From contig NZ_FODY01000001.1 of NCBI RefSeq assembly GCF_900110485.1, positions 124,001 to 188,000 on the forward strand: a stretch of DNA of 64,000 nt, written 5' to 3'. The position numbers and the translations under genes are program-made. The notes under the pieces are model-generated. The model made no database searches, had not been told where the DNA came from, and saw only the letters and a list, made by a program, of their open reading frames with translations. Within the stretch, counting starts at the first letter, position 1, and the number at the start of each line of letters is the position of its first letter. This document shows, one piece after another, positions 39,206 to 48,315 of this stretch. This DNA is from Propionispora vibrioides (GTDB lineage Bacteria > Bacillota > Negativicutes > Propionisporales > Propionisporaceae).

Positions 39206-39234
39206 AGTATACGCAGCTACTCCCTAAAATGTAA
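39206..39234 (-). promoter_or_regulatory. Probable promoter of the AAA-GTPase module
   Basis: TTACAT (plus-strand 39229-39234), 17 bp, TATACT (39206-39211), 34 nt before the AAA ATPase start. It directly follows the hfq terminator hairpin. Confidence 0.5.
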
Positions 39235-39264
39235 CAGATGCTCCGGTAAAACCGGAGCATCTGT
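39234..39264 (-). terminator. Hairpin terminator after hfq
   Basis: A perfect 14-bp stem ACAGATGCTCCGGT/ACCGGAGCATCTGT with a 3-nt loop. It overlaps the end of hfq by one base; TACATTTTAG follows on the minus strand, so the T-run is imperfect. Confidence 0.6.
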
Positions 39265-39516
39265 TTATATTTTACTTTCTTCTTTTTTATCGTGATAACT
39301 GGCGGATAGCGGACGAAAAGGGGTAATAGTTGATATTGCATGCTTATACACTAATTGCTGTTTTCCATCATTTTCAATAATGACCGTAAAATTATCAAAG
39401 CCTCTAACTGATCCCCTCAGTTGAAATCCGTTAACCAGGTAAATTACAACCGGAACATTTTCTTTACGCACTTGATTTAAAAAACTATCCTGCAAATTGA
39501 TTACTTTTGTTGTCAT
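39265..39516 (-). CDS. hfq: RNA chaperone Hfq
   Basis: 83 residues with the Sm1 and Sm2 folds: [20 protein letters not shown] (13-32) and the Y57KHA60 proximal-face motif. The C-terminal tail is short, as usual in Firmicutes. It is downstream of mutS-mutL-miaA, a gene order kept across many bacteria. A strong hairpin follows. Confidence 0.97.
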   Translation of the reverse strand: MTTKVINLQDSFLNQVRKENVPVVIYLVNGFQLRGSVRGFDNFTVIIENDGKQQLVYKHAISTITPFRPLSASYHDKKEESKI

Positions 39517-39581
39517 GAATTAACCCCTCCGTATTTATGATTTGCCAAAAACACATTCATCGCCATATTCTAATTTTTATT

Positions 39582-40514
39582 CTACTTGAGACAAAACTTT
39601 CCTGCAATGCATTTGTAAATTGTTTCCATCATTTTCTCATAACTGTCGTACTCATCAACTGAAAACCATTGAATATACGGCATTCTGCGATACCAGGTAA
39701 GTTGACGCTTGGCAAAATTTCTGGTAGCCTGTTTAATTTGATTTACCGCAGAGGATAAATCCATCCTGCCTTGCAGATAGGCAACCATCTCTTTATAACC
39801 GATTCCCTTCATGGACTGGCAGTCAGGCGACACACCCGAGCGAAGCAGCTCTGCCACTTCTTCTTCCAAGCCGGCGGCCATCATTTGGTCAACCCGGAAA
39901 TTTATATTCTGATACAGTTTAGCCCGCTCCAAGGTCAAGCCAATTACGACCGACTCATAAACCAGCTCAGGCCTTTCCTTTGTTTGAGATATGCTTTCGC
40001 CGCCCAGCTCTTGTACCTCCAAAGCCCGTATAATGCGCCGGCGATCGTTGGGGTGAAGCCGCAAAGCCGCTTGCGAATCGCTCCTGGCCAGCATAGCATG
40101 CAGATAGTCGTTACCGTACTGCTCTGCCAGCTTTTCTAAGTGCTGACGAAATTCCGAATCGCCGGGAGTTTCATTAAATTGATAATTTTCCAACAGAGCT
40201 TTGACGTAGAGTCCGGTGCCACCGGCCAAAATGGGAATCTTCCCCCGTCGGTTAACCCCGGTAATATATTGTGCCGCTATTTGTTGAAAATCGGTTACAC
40301 TAAAAGGTTCGACCGGCTCAATATAGTCGATCAGGTGATGCACAATTCCTGCCCGCTCTTGTAGCGTCGGTTTAGCCGTACCTATGTTCATCCTTTTATA
40401 CACAAGCATGGAATCGCCGGAAATCACTTCTGTCTCCAGCAATTTAGCCAGATCAATGCTGACTCTTGTTTTACCGACGGCTGTCGGACCAATAACTGCA
40501 ATTACACGCTCCAT
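39582..40514 (-). CDS. miaA: tRNA dimethylallyltransferase
   Basis: Adds the isopentenyl group to A37, the substrate of MiaB encoded nearby. 310 residues. P-loop GPTAVGKTR (about 8-16), the DSMLVYKRMNIGTAKP segment (about 34-49), and VEPFSVTDF are present, and the tRNA-binding FAKRQLTWYRR is near the C-terminus. The start overlaps nothing; 18 nt separate it from the methyltransferase gene. Confidence 0.97.
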   Translation of the reverse strand: MERVIAVIGPTAVGKTRVSIDLAKLLETEVISGDSMLVYKRMNIGTAKPTLQERAGIVHHLIDYIEPVEPFSVTDFQQIAAQYITGVNRRGKIPILAGGTGLYVKALLENYQFNETPGDSEFRQHLEKLAEQYGNDYLHAMLARSDSQAALRLHPNDRRRIIRALEVQELGGESISQTKERPELVYESVVIGLTLERAKLYQNINFRVDQMMAAGLEEEVAELLRSGVSPDCQSMKGIGYKEMVAYLQGRMDLSSAVNQIKQATRNFAKRQLTWYRRMPYIQWFSVDEYDSYEKMMETIYKCIAGKFCLK

Positions 40515-40532
40515 ATCCTTCTCCCATCCACT

Positions 40533-41318
40533 TTATCCGTTAACCTGAATAACGCCATAATGTACGCTGCTGTATTTTCCGCCATACAGGCCTGATAAGG
40601 CAAACTTATCAAATTCGGCACTGTTGCGGGTTTCCTTGATGACAACACGCTGTCTGGCAATACGACAAGCCTCCTGGACTGCGTCCGGCAGCAAGGGGCG
40701 GTCATCAGCCAGATAACGAAGCGGTTTAAGGTTAGAGCTGCTATGGATAGGATGACGGAACATCGGATCGAAATACACAATATCAAAGCTTTTATCCGGC
40801 ACATGGCAAAGATACTCATAATAATCTGCCCAAACAACCTGTATGCGCCGTAATGCCATGGTAACCGCCTCATCCCCGGCAGAGAAATGACGCAGACCGT
40901 ATTCGGTAATTTGCGCGATCAACAGGGCATGCTCTATTCCAGTGACCTGCCCTGCCGCGCCGGCAACAAAACTGGCAACAATGGCGTCGGTAGCCAAGCC
41001 CATTGTGCAATCCAATACGGACATCCCGGCAGAGAGCCCCATGGCCTCCACCATATGGTCAGGTTTTCCATTTTTTAAATTATTTATACGTAATTCGGCC
41101 ATACTCAAATGAAAAAAGTACTCTCCCCCCGGTGTGATTACCACAGGGCCCTGCTTTTTTACCACTACGAGAAGCTCAGCTCTATGGCTGGCTTTTAAAA
41201 AGTCCAGTGATTGTTTTCCCCGCCGGACATAGGGGACCTGTAAAGTTTTTGCCATAGACTCGGCCAGTTGAGCGGTAGCCTCGGTGGGGTGAATTCCTGT
41301 TGTAACAATCAACTGCAT
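40533..41318 (-). CDS. Class I SAM methyltransferase of the RsmJ/DUF548 type
   Basis: 261 residues. The second half has motif I VLDCTMGLATDAIVA (about 100-114) and a catalytic motif VYFDPMFRHP (about 183-192), which places it with the RsmJ/YhiQ (DUF548) methyltransferases. The first 90 residues are an extra N-terminal domain seen in Firmicute members. The likely role is guanine-N2 methylation of rRNA, but the target here is untested. It sits between mutL and miaA; a repeat element separates it from mutL. Confidence 0.78.
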   Translation of the reverse strand: MQLIVTTGIHPTEATAQLAESMAKTLQVPYVRRGKQSLDFLKASHRAELLVVVKKQGPVVITPGGEYFFHLSMAELRINNLKNGKPDHMVEAMGLSAGMSVLDCTMGLATDAIVASFVAGAAGQVTGIEHALLIAQITEYGLRHFSAGDEAVTMALRRIQVVWADYYEYLCHVPDKSFDIVYFDPMFRHPIHSSSNLKPLRYLADDRPLLPDAVQEACRIARQRVVIKETRNSAEFDKFALSGLYGGKYSSVHYGVIQVNG

Positions 41319-41332
41319 ACCTTCCTCTTCAG

Positions 41333-41493
41333 AGAACCGCTGATTGAATGAGGCTGTCGGCCTAACGAGAGATTTTCGCCTAGCAAGAAAGAAAAACGGC
41401 AGGAATAGTTGCTCTATTTCAAGGTTTTGCTGACACAGCTATTAGGTGGAAAAAGATTCGCCAGGACGCGCAGTGTAATTAAGCAGTGGTTCT
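41333..41493. repeat. Interspersed inverted-repeat element, copy 2 (mutL 3' end)
   Basis: 161 bp, bounded by AGAACCGCTGATT at the left and CAGTGGTTCT at the right, imperfect inverted repeats of each other. It aligns along its length with 16038-16195. The right end abuts the TAA of mutL, and the left end runs to about 15 nt before the next gene start. It would be transcribed as part of the mutL-to-miaA message. Confidence 0.75.
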
Positions 41494-43329
41494 TTAAGTT
41501 CTTTTAAACATTTTTGCCATGTCCTGCGGTGAGAACCGGACAATCACAGGCCTGCCGTGTGGACAGGTATACGGCAGGGTAGTGGCACAAAGCTCGTTAA
41601 CCAGCGCCTGCATCTGCTCCAGTGACAGCGTATCGCCGGCCTTGATCGCCGCTTTGCACGAGGCGATTTGCAGGCAGGCATGGCGTAAATCCTGTGCCGT
41701 GGGATTGTGTAAGCCCTGTATTTCAGTCAGAATTTGCCTTAATAATGCTTCACTGGCGGCAGGAGGAATGTCTGACGGAGCTTCCGTCAATCTGACGGTG
41801 TTAGGTCCAACCACATCCAGGGAAAAGCCCAACTGTTGGAATACCTCAGCCTGCTCGCTGATTACATCAATTTCCACCTGGCTGAACTCAAAAAAAAGCG
41901 GCACCAGCAATTGCTGAAAAGGAATGCGCTCGGTGGCCTGGCCAAACTTATCATAAAGAATGCGTTCATGAGCAGCATGTTGATCGATGATATAAAGACC
42001 GTCTTTACCTTGCGCGATCAGATAGCACTCGGCAATCTGGCCCATAACTCTTAACTCAAAGGACTCTGCCGGTTCTTCCGTCGAGGCAGGCAACACCGGC
42101 ATGGCTTCAGCCTGCCAGGAGGCCTTTTGCTCTTCGTCCTGCTTCCTGACAGCCTCCCGGACAGCTGAAAAGCTCACACTCGGCTTTTCATATATCACAT
42201 TCGATCTCTGATAGGGCTGATATGGTACGGGTTCTTTATATTCTGGGTGCTTGGCAAATAAGCTTTCTACCGGCTGCGCAGGATGGCGTTCAATGAATTT
42301 CGGCTGTATAGGAGAAGCCAACTGCGTAGGCTGTTGGGGATTGATCAGTGTTGTCGTAACCGCCTTATACACGGCGCGAAAAACCTGCTGCTCATCGCGG
42401 AATTTCACATCGCTTTTTTGTGGATGAACATTTACATCCACGCTATCCAACGGCACCGTTATTTGCAGTACAGCTAACGGAAACCCTGTTTTCGGCAACA
42501 AAGAATGATAGGCATTATCAATGGCTTTGGCAATAAACCGGCTGTTAATAACCCGTAAATTAACAATATAGGTTTGCCACTGCCGGCTGCCTTTAAGCAG
42601 GGTCGGCTTACCGATCATGCCGGAAATGCTGATATTCGTATCGGCATAATCAATCTCAATAAGGTCGGGTGCAATCTGAGTACCATAAAGACTTGTCAGT
42701 GTATCTCTGAGCTTATTGGTTCCCGGCGTGTGCAGCACCAGTTTCTGATTATTAATCAATTTAAACGATACATCCGGGTGTGATAAAGCCAGCCTGGTGA
42801 CAACCTGATGAATTTGTGACGCCTCTGTTGCCGGTGTTTTTAAAAATTTCCGTCTGGCCGGCGTATTAAAGAACAAATCCTGAATGGTAATTGTTGTGCC
42901 AACCTGACCGGCACCTTCCCTAAGGTCGCTCATCGTTCCACCCTGGATTTCCAGATAAGTTCCCAGTTCTTCCCCATGCAGTCTGGTGGTAAGCGAAAAT
43001 TTGGATACCGCAGCGATGCTGGGCAGGGCTTCACCGCGAAACCCCAAAGAACTTATGCATTCCAGATCGTCAACTTCATAGATCTTGCTGGTCGCATGCC
43101 GCAACACCGACAACTTCGCGTCTTCACGGCTCATCCCGCTGCCGTCATCAGTCACCCGGATAAAGGGAATACCCCCTTCGGCAATTTCGATTTCTATATT
43201 CCGGCTGCCGGCATCCAGCGAATTCTCCGCCAACTCCTTGACAATGGAAGCGGGACGCTCCACCACCTCACCGGCGGCAATCTTATTGGCGGTATTTTCA
43301 TCAAGCACATGAATAATGGAATGGCTCAT
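41494..43329 (-). CDS. mutL: DNA mismatch repair endonuclease MutL
   Basis: 611 residues. The GHKL ATPase domain has ENSLDAG, DDGSGM and FRGEALPSI in the first 110 residues. After a proline-rich linker the C-terminal nuclease domain has DQHAAHERILYD (about 449-460), ASCKAAIKAG and CPHGRPVIVRF. The nuclease motif usually ends with Glu; here the last position is Asp. The ATG overlaps the mutS stop by 4 nt (ATGA). A repeat element begins right at its stop codon. Confidence 0.97.
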   Translation of the reverse strand: MSHSIIHVLDENTANKIAAGEVVERPASIVKELAENSLDAGSRNIEIEIAEGGIPFIRVTDDGSGMSREDAKLSVLRHATSKIYEVDDLECISSLGFRGEALPSIAAVSKFSLTTRLHGEELGTYLEIQGGTMSDLREGAGQVGTTITIQDLFFNTPARRKFLKTPATEASQIHQVVTRLALSHPDVSFKLINNQKLVLHTPGTNKLRDTLTSLYGTQIAPDLIEIDYADTNISISGMIGKPTLLKGSRQWQTYIVNLRVINSRFIAKAIDNAYHSLLPKTGFPLAVLQITVPLDSVDVNVHPQKSDVKFRDEQQVFRAVYKAVTTTLINPQQPTQLASPIQPKFIERHPAQPVESLFAKHPEYKEPVPYQPYQRSNVIYEKPSVSFSAVREAVRKQDEEQKASWQAEAMPVLPASTEEPAESFELRVMGQIAECYLIAQGKDGLYIIDQHAAHERILYDKFGQATERIPFQQLLVPLFFEFSQVEIDVISEQAEVFQQLGFSLDVVGPNTVRLTEAPSDIPPAASEALLRQILTEIQGLHNPTAQDLRHACLQIASCKAAIKAGDTLSLEQMQALVNELCATTLPYTCPHGRPVIVRFSPQDMAKMFKRT

Positions 43330-45920
43330 AGCTTTCCAGTCTCCTGCCTGGCCTGATTTTGAAGCTTGTATAACACATTCAGCGCTTCCAGCGGGGTCAT
43401 GGTCATAATGTCCAGCGACAGGATGTCATCCGCCAGCGCACTGCCAAACAAGGTCGGTTGATTTGCCGCAGCCGTCTGCTCCTGGGCGACTCTTTCCTGC
43501 ACACAAACATGCTGCTGCTCCAATTCGATTAATATCTCCTGTGCCCGCTCAATCGTGGCTTTCGGTAGCCCGGCCAACTGAGCCACATGGATACCATAGC
43601 TTTTATCGGCACCACCCGGCACAATCCGCCGCAGAAAAACAACTTCCTTACCCCGTTCTTTTACGGCTACGGAGTAGTTTTTTATGCTGTCATTCCACTC
43701 CGCCAAATCAGTGAGCTCATGATAATGGGTCGCAAACAAGGTTTTTGCCTTAATCTTCTTTTTGATATGCTCAATGACCGCCTTGGCGATGCTCATACCG
43801 TCAAAGGTGCTAGTTCCCCGGCCGATTTCATCCAGGATAATCAGACTTTTTTGTGTGGCATGCTTAAGAATTTGCGCCACTTCATTCATTTCCACCATAA
43901 AGGTGCTTTGACCGGTGGCCAAATCGTCACTGGCCCCTACCCGGGTAAAGATACGGTCTACCGGACAAATGCTGGCTTCCCGCGCCGGAATAAAACTACC
44001 GATCTGCGCCAGCAGGACAAGTACGGCAACCTGACGCATATAGGTTGATTTACCGGCCATATTCGGGCCGGTAATGACCATCACTTCACTGTCGGTATGA
44101 TTCAGCACTGTGTCATTAGGTACGAACATCTCGCGTACCAGCAAGCGTTCCACCACCGGATGCCGACCGTCTTTAAGGATGATTTCATTTCTGGTGTTAA
44201 TAGCCGGCCTTATATAGTTGTAGCGAGCCGCCGCTTCTCCTAAAGCAGTCAGTACATCCACCTGGGCGATTTGCCGGGCCGTCTGTTGAATTTCCTTAAT
44301 CTTTTCTTTAATATAATCGCGAACTTCACTAAACAGATGGTATTCGATGGATACAATTTTCTCCTGAGCTCCAAGAATTTTGGTTTCAAATTCCTTGAGT
44401 TCCGGTGTAATGTATCGTTCGGCATTAGCCAGCGTTTGTTTGCGTATATACTGTGCCGGAACTGACGCCGCATGGGTATGGGTTACCTCCAGATAATAAC
44501 CGAATACTTTGTTGTATCCTACCTTGAGCGATTTAATTCCCGTCTTTTCCCGCTCCTGCGTCTCCAACTCCTGGATCCATTTTTTACTGTCCCGCGAGAT
44601 AAACCGCAGTTCGTCCAGTTCGGCATGATAGCCCTCCCTGATCATGCCCCCTTCGCGAACCGAAAAAGGCGGCGTATCCACAATAGCCGAAGCAATAAGC
44701 TCGGCCGCATCTGTATGGCTTTGTATCTGTCCACGCAGATGGGCTAACAACGGATCGCGGATGTCCTGTAAGCAACCTTTGATCTCAGGCACAATGTCTA
44801 AAGAAGTCTTTAAAGCGACTAAATCCCGGGCATTGGCTGTTCCGACCTCGATCCTGGTTAATATACGCTCAAAATCATAAATTCCGGTTAGCAGCCTATG
44901 TATGTTTTGGCGTACGACAGGTAATTCCAAGAAGATTCCCACCGCATTCTGCCGGGCTGTAATTTCATCAGTCTTCAATAACGGATATTCCAGCCACTTT
45001 TTTAAGAGCCGCCCGCCCATGGCGGTTTGGGTAAAGTCCAATACGGAGAATAATGTATCTTTTTTACTGCCGTCACGCATATTGCGTGTTATCTCTAAAT
45101 TTCTTAGCGTAGCCGCGTCCAGAACAAGATGCTCGGCGGCATTGTATTTAACCAGGCAGTTGATATGCGACAAATCGTTCTTCACTGTCTGCTGCAAATA
45201 GTGCAACAAACAACCCACAACCATGCAAGCTCCATCGGTCTGGGGAAGTTCCGCCGGTGAAAAGAATTGCTGCGGCAAAGCTTTAATGGAATCAACTTCT
45301 GGCACATTCAGCGTAGTGACTGTGCAGCGGGAAATCCGGTTTTCGATAAAAGCTTCCAGTTCCGTTATATTTTCCAGCTTGGAGGCCAACACCAGTTCGG
45401 CAGGCATCAGCCTAAACAATTGATCGCACAGACCATTTAAACGATACAGTCCGCTAAAAACCGTCCACAAACACTCGCCGGTGGAAATATCAGCCGCGGC
45501 CAGACTGATTTCTTCGTTTTCTTCCCAAACAACCACCAAAAAATTATTATTCTGGTCAGGCAAAAGGCTTTCCGATAATACGGTCCCCGGCGTAATAATC
45601 TTGATCACTTCCCGCCGAACTAATCCTTTTACCTGCTTGGGATCCTCCATTTGTTCACAAATGGCAATTTTATAACCTTTGCCAATCAGCTTGGCAATAT
45701 AAGTATCTGCCGCATGATAAGGAATACCGCACATGGGAACTCTCGTATTCTGACCGCCCTCGCGGGAAGTCAGGGTGATTTCCAATTCCCGCGAAGCTAA
45801 CTCGGCATCAGAAAAAAACATCTCATAAAAATCACCAAGCCGGAAAAACAAAATTTCTTCCGGATGCTTAGCTTTAATCTCGCGGTATTGCTCCAGCATA
45901 GGAGTATAACTTACACTCAT
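43326..45920 (-). CDS. mutS: DNA mismatch recognition protein MutS
   Basis: 864 residues. The mismatch-wedging F31-x-E33 pair is in GDFYEMF. The ATPase domain has Walker A GPNMAGKST (about 615-623), the DEIGRGTSTFDG signature, and ATHYHELTDL. A variable linker and a short C-terminal helix-turn segment follow (about 800-864). It is the first visible gene of mutS-mutL-methyltransferase-miaA-hfq; miaB lies upstream with a 27-nt gap. Confidence 0.97.
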   Translation of the reverse strand: MSVSYTPMLEQYREIKAKHPEEILFFRLGDFYEMFFSDAELASRELEITLTSREGGQNTRVPMCGIPYHAADTYIAKLIGKGYKIAICEQMEDPKQVKGLVRREVIKIITPGTVLSESLLPDQNNNFLVVVWEENEEISLAAADISTGECLWTVFSGLYRLNGLCDQLFRLMPAELVLASKLENITELEAFIENRISRCTVTTLNVPEVDSIKALPQQFFSPAELPQTDGACMVVGCLLHYLQQTVKNDLSHINCLVKYNAAEHLVLDAATLRNLEITRNMRDGSKKDTLFSVLDFTQTAMGGRLLKKWLEYPLLKTDEITARQNAVGIFLELPVVRQNIHRLLTGIYDFERILTRIEVGTANARDLVALKTSLDIVPEIKGCLQDIRDPLLAHLRGQIQSHTDAAELIASAIVDTPPFSVREGGMIREGYHAELDELRFISRDSKKWIQELETQEREKTGIKSLKVGYNKVFGYYLEVTHTHAASVPAQYIRKQTLANAERYITPELKEFETKILGAQEKIVSIEYHLFSEVRDYIKEKIKEIQQTARQIAQVDVLTALGEAAARYNYIRPAINTRNEIILKDGRHPVVERLLVREMFVPNDTVLNHTDSEVMVITGPNMAGKSTYMRQVAVLVLLAQIGSFIPAREASICPVDRIFTRVGASDDLATGQSTFMVEMNEVAQILKHATQKSLIILDEIGRGTSTFDGMSIAKAVIEHIKKKIKAKTLFATHYHELTDLAEWNDSIKNYSVAVKERGKEVVFLRRIVPGGADKSYGIHVAQLAGLPKATIERAQEILIELEQQHVCVQERVAQEQTAAANQPTLFGSALADDILSLDIMTMTPLEALNVLYKLQNQARQETGKL

Positions 45921-45947
45921 CGTCTCCTCCTTTTCCGGGAAAACAAG

Positions 45948-47285
45948 TTAATAATTATACAGTTTGCCCTTTAATACCCAGGTCTGGGCATGATCTATTT
46001 TAACAGACAACAATTGTCCGACCTGTTCCGGCCCCTGCTTGTCCCATAGTATGATTTTATTGGTACGGGTACGCCCCATCAGTTTGGTGTCATCATTTTT
46101 ACTCGGCCCTTCCACCAGAACCTCCACCACACTGCCTTCCAATTGCTTATTGATTTCCAGGCTGATCGTATTCTGTACATCCATTAACGCCTGCAATCTG
46201 GCTTTCTTTTCGGCAAGCGGAATCTGATCAGGCATGGTAGCTGCAGGAGTACCTGACCGCTTGGAATAAATAAAGGTATAAGCAGCATCAAAACGGATTG
46301 TTTTTAGAAATTCCAGCGTTTCTAAGAATAATTCTTCAGTTTCGCCGGGAAATCCTACAATGATATCGGTCGTGATACTGGCCTGGGGAACTTTTTTCCT
46401 TATTTGCTCAATCAGTTTAGTATAGTACTCAGTGGTATAACCACGGTTCATTTTGGCTAAAACCCTATTGCTGCCTGACTGGATCGGCAGATGAAACTGC
46501 TCGCATATTTTTTTGCTTTGGCAAATTACATCAATGACAGCCTGATTCATATCACGGGGATGGGAAGTCATGTAACGAATACGTTCAATGGACTCCACCT
46601 GATCAACCCGGGCCAGCAATTGGGCAAAACCGTCTTCCTGTTTATCATCCTTGCCATAGGAATTCACATTCTGCCCCAACAAAGTGATTTCTTTAAAGCC
46701 TTCCTGCCCTAACTGTTCTATTTCTTTAATAATATCCTCCATTGGCCGGCTGCGTTCTCGTCCCCGCACATAAGGCACAATGCAGTAAGTGCAGAAATTA
46801 TTGCAACCATACATAATGGGGACATAAGCAGAAACCTTTCCTTTATGTACGGCAGGCACATCTTCAGCCAACCGTTCAGCCTGATCCCAGACAGCCAGCA
46901 CCTTGTCTTTTTTATTTTCCACCTCGGCAATTAATTCGGTTAATTTGTGAACATTATGTGTGCCTATGACAAAATCGACATGGGCCGCTTTCTTAAAAAT
47001 TTCATCCCGGTCCTTTTGAGCCATACAGCCGGCAATCCCAATAATCAAATTAGGATTTACCGCTTTCAGCCGTTTCAGTTCACCGATTTTTCCATAGATT
47101 TTCTGCTCAGCGCTTTCTCTGACACAGCAGGTATTTATCATAATTAAATCAGCCTGATCCAGCTTATCGGTTAATTCATAACCGACAGACTTCAGTTGTC
47201 CGACAAACCGTTCAGAGTCATTTTCATTCATTTGGCATCCGTATGTCAGCACGGACATGCGTTTTGACTGTATAGTATCCTGCAT
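45948..47285 (-). CDS. miaB: tRNA 2-methylthio-N6-isopentenyladenosine methylthiotransferase
   Basis: Radical-SAM enzyme acting after MiaA on A37. About 445 residues. An N-terminal UPF0004 domain with TYGCQMNENDSE, the radical-SAM motif CNNFCTYC (CxxxCxxC, about 155-162) and a C-terminal TRAM domain (about 370-440) are all visible. The frame is open to 47303, but GGAGATGAT is correctly spaced only for ATG 47285. A TTGTTT-17-TATAAT promoter lies upstream. Confidence 0.95.
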   Translation of the reverse strand: MQDTIQSKRMSVLTYGCQMNENDSERFVGQLKSVGYELTDKLDQADLIMINTCCVRESAEQKIYGKIGELKRLKAVNPNLIIGIAGCMAQKDRDEIFKKAAHVDFVIGTHNVHKLTELIAEVENKKDKVLAVWDQAERLAEDVPAVHKGKVSAYVPIMYGCNNFCTYCIVPYVRGRERSRPMEDIIKEIEQLGQEGFKEITLLGQNVNSYGKDDKQEDGFAQLLARVDQVESIERIRYMTSHPRDMNQAVIDVICQSKKICEQFHLPIQSGSNRVLAKMNRGYTTEYYTKLIEQIRKKVPQASITTDIIVGFPGETEELFLETLEFLKTIRFDAAYTFIYSKRSGTPAATMPDQIPLAEKKARLQALMDVQNTISLEINKQLEGSVVEVLVEGPSKNDDTKLMGRTRTNKIILWDKQGPEQVGQLLSVKIDHAQTWVLKGKLYNY

Positions 47286-47320
47286 AAAAAGAATCATCTC
47301 CATAAAATATCTTGATGGTT

Positions 47321-47349
47321 ATTATACCCTATATTAAAGCAGCAAACAA
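47321..47349 (-). promoter_or_regulatory. Promoter of miaB (and probably mutS-hfq)
   Basis: TTGTTT (plus-strand 47344-47349), 17 bp, TATAAT (47321-47326), 36 nt before the miaB start. The -35 box lies four bases from the end of the 168-bp palindromic element. Confidence 0.6.
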
Positions 47350-47353
47350 CAAC

Positions 47354-47521
47354 CCCTAGTGTAGTGACACGTTGACATTCAGCTAAAGGACGCCGGATAA
47401 ATTTCCATCTGCAAGGCGAAGGAGTGAGGCGTAGTGGTTCCTACGCCGATTGACGACAACGAAGCAGCTGGAAATGTAGACAAGTAATTTAGCGAAATGT
47501 GAATGGGCCACTACACTAGGG
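47354..47521. mobile_element. 168-bp palindromic element with perfect 13-bp terminal inverted repeats (MITE-like)
   Basis: The ends read CCCTAGTGTAGTG (47354-47366) and CACTACACTAGGG (47509-47521), perfect inverted repeats. The inner arms also match each other: ACATT..GCTAAA and ATTTCCA.CTGC on both, around a central GCGTAG/CTACGC hairpin. No gene product is encoded, and no clear target duplication is seen. It lies in the gap between miaB and trxA. Confidence 0.7.
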
Positions 47522-47545
47522 CTCTGCCAACTTTGAAACTGAAAG
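47516..47545 (+). repeat. Partial copy of the inverted-repeat end found in rnpB
   Basis: The stretch CTAGGGCTCTGCCAACT followed by TTGAAACT matches 49262-49286 in rnpB at 21 of 25 bases. It overlaps the right end of the 168-bp element by 6 bp. The rest of this gap, to the trxA terminator, shows no further match. Confidence 0.55.
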
Positions 47546-47568
47546 ATGATGACACGCCCTAAAGCAGC

Positions 47569-47604
47569 AAAATGGCTCTTAGTTGGCACATACCAATAAG
47601 AGCC
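47569..47604 (-). terminator. Probable terminator of trxA
   Basis: GGCTCTTAGTTGG pairs with CCAATAAGAGCC (one bulge); ATTTT follows on the minus strand. It is about 180 nt beyond the trxA stop. Confidence 0.5.
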
Positions 47605-47785
47605 GTTTTCGTTATTGCCCTGCTGTATTATACGATCTTCCAATCCTCCAAATAAGCTTGCAAAACTAAATAAGTGATTTGGTAAAATATTCCACGTGAA
47701 ACATTACGAAACATAGAAAAATAAACACTGCCCTCAAAAAGGCCACTGTCCTAAATTTCGTAAAAGCAGAATTCTCCCGAAAAAA

Positions 47786-48106
47786 TTATAGGTTCTTCTC
47801 CAACGCAACACTAAAATCTTTACGGGGCCGGTATCCCACCAGGCGGTTTACTTCCTGGCCTGCTTTAAAAATCAATATGGTCGGAATACTCATTACATTG
47901 TACTGGCTGGCCAGTTCCGCCTGCTCGTCAATATTGACTTTCGCAATGACGGCTTTCCCCTCATATTCCTCAGCTACCGCTTCTATTTCAGGCGCAACCA
48001 TCTTGCACGGACCACACCAGGAAGCCCAAAAATCAACTAATACCGGTTTGTCGGCAGCAATTGTCTGCGTAAATTCTGCCGGACTTGAAATGGTTATCAC
48101 ACTCAC
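47786..48106 (-). CDS. trxA: Thioredoxin
   Basis: About 106 residues. The active site WCGPC (Cys31, Cys34) and the cis-proline loop MSIPTILIF are present. The ORF opens at 48139, but GGAGG lies 8 nt before the in-frame GTG at 48106, giving the usual short N-terminus. It has its own consensus promoter and faces away from the nitroreductase gene. Confidence 0.96.
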   Translation of the reverse strand: MSVITISSPAEFTQTIAADKPVLVDFWASWCGPCKMVAPEIEAVAEEYEGKAVIAKVNIDEQAELASQYNVMSIPTILIFKAGQEVNRLVGYRPRKDFSVALEKNL

Positions 48107-48198
48107 CTGCCATACCTCCCTAATATATAATCCCATCATATTTATTATCTAAAAAAAGCTTTCATTAACACGGTAAAACAAAAACAATTATAATTAGA

Positions 48199-48227
48199 AT
48201 TATATAGAATATTCTTCCAAAAGTCAA
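48199..48227 (-). promoter_or_regulatory. Sigma-A promoter of trxA
   Basis: TTGACT (plus-strand 48222-48227), 17 bp, TATAAT (48199-48204), about 93 nt before the trxA GTG. Confidence 0.8.
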
Positions 48228-48257
48228 TTGAGTTCCCTCTGTGAGGACCTGCCGTGC

Positions 48258-48286
48258 TTTACTTTTCCAGGATAATTTACTATGAT
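48258..48286 (+). promoter_or_regulatory. Promoter of the nitroreductase gene
   Basis: TTTACT, 17 bp, TATGAT, 29 nt before the ATG. Confidence 0.65.
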
Positions 48287-48315
48287 AAAGGTAAATATTT
48301 TCGGGAGGTAGACCC

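Noticed and set aside
39039-39341. 100-codon open frame spanning the hfq end and AAA ATPase start
   Set aside because: It crosses a terminator hairpin and overlaps two better-supported genes in other frames.
47383-47643. 86-codon open frame on the minus strand
   Set aside because: It covers the palindromic element and the trxA terminator hairpin; its codons are those of the repeat, and the frame matches no known protein.
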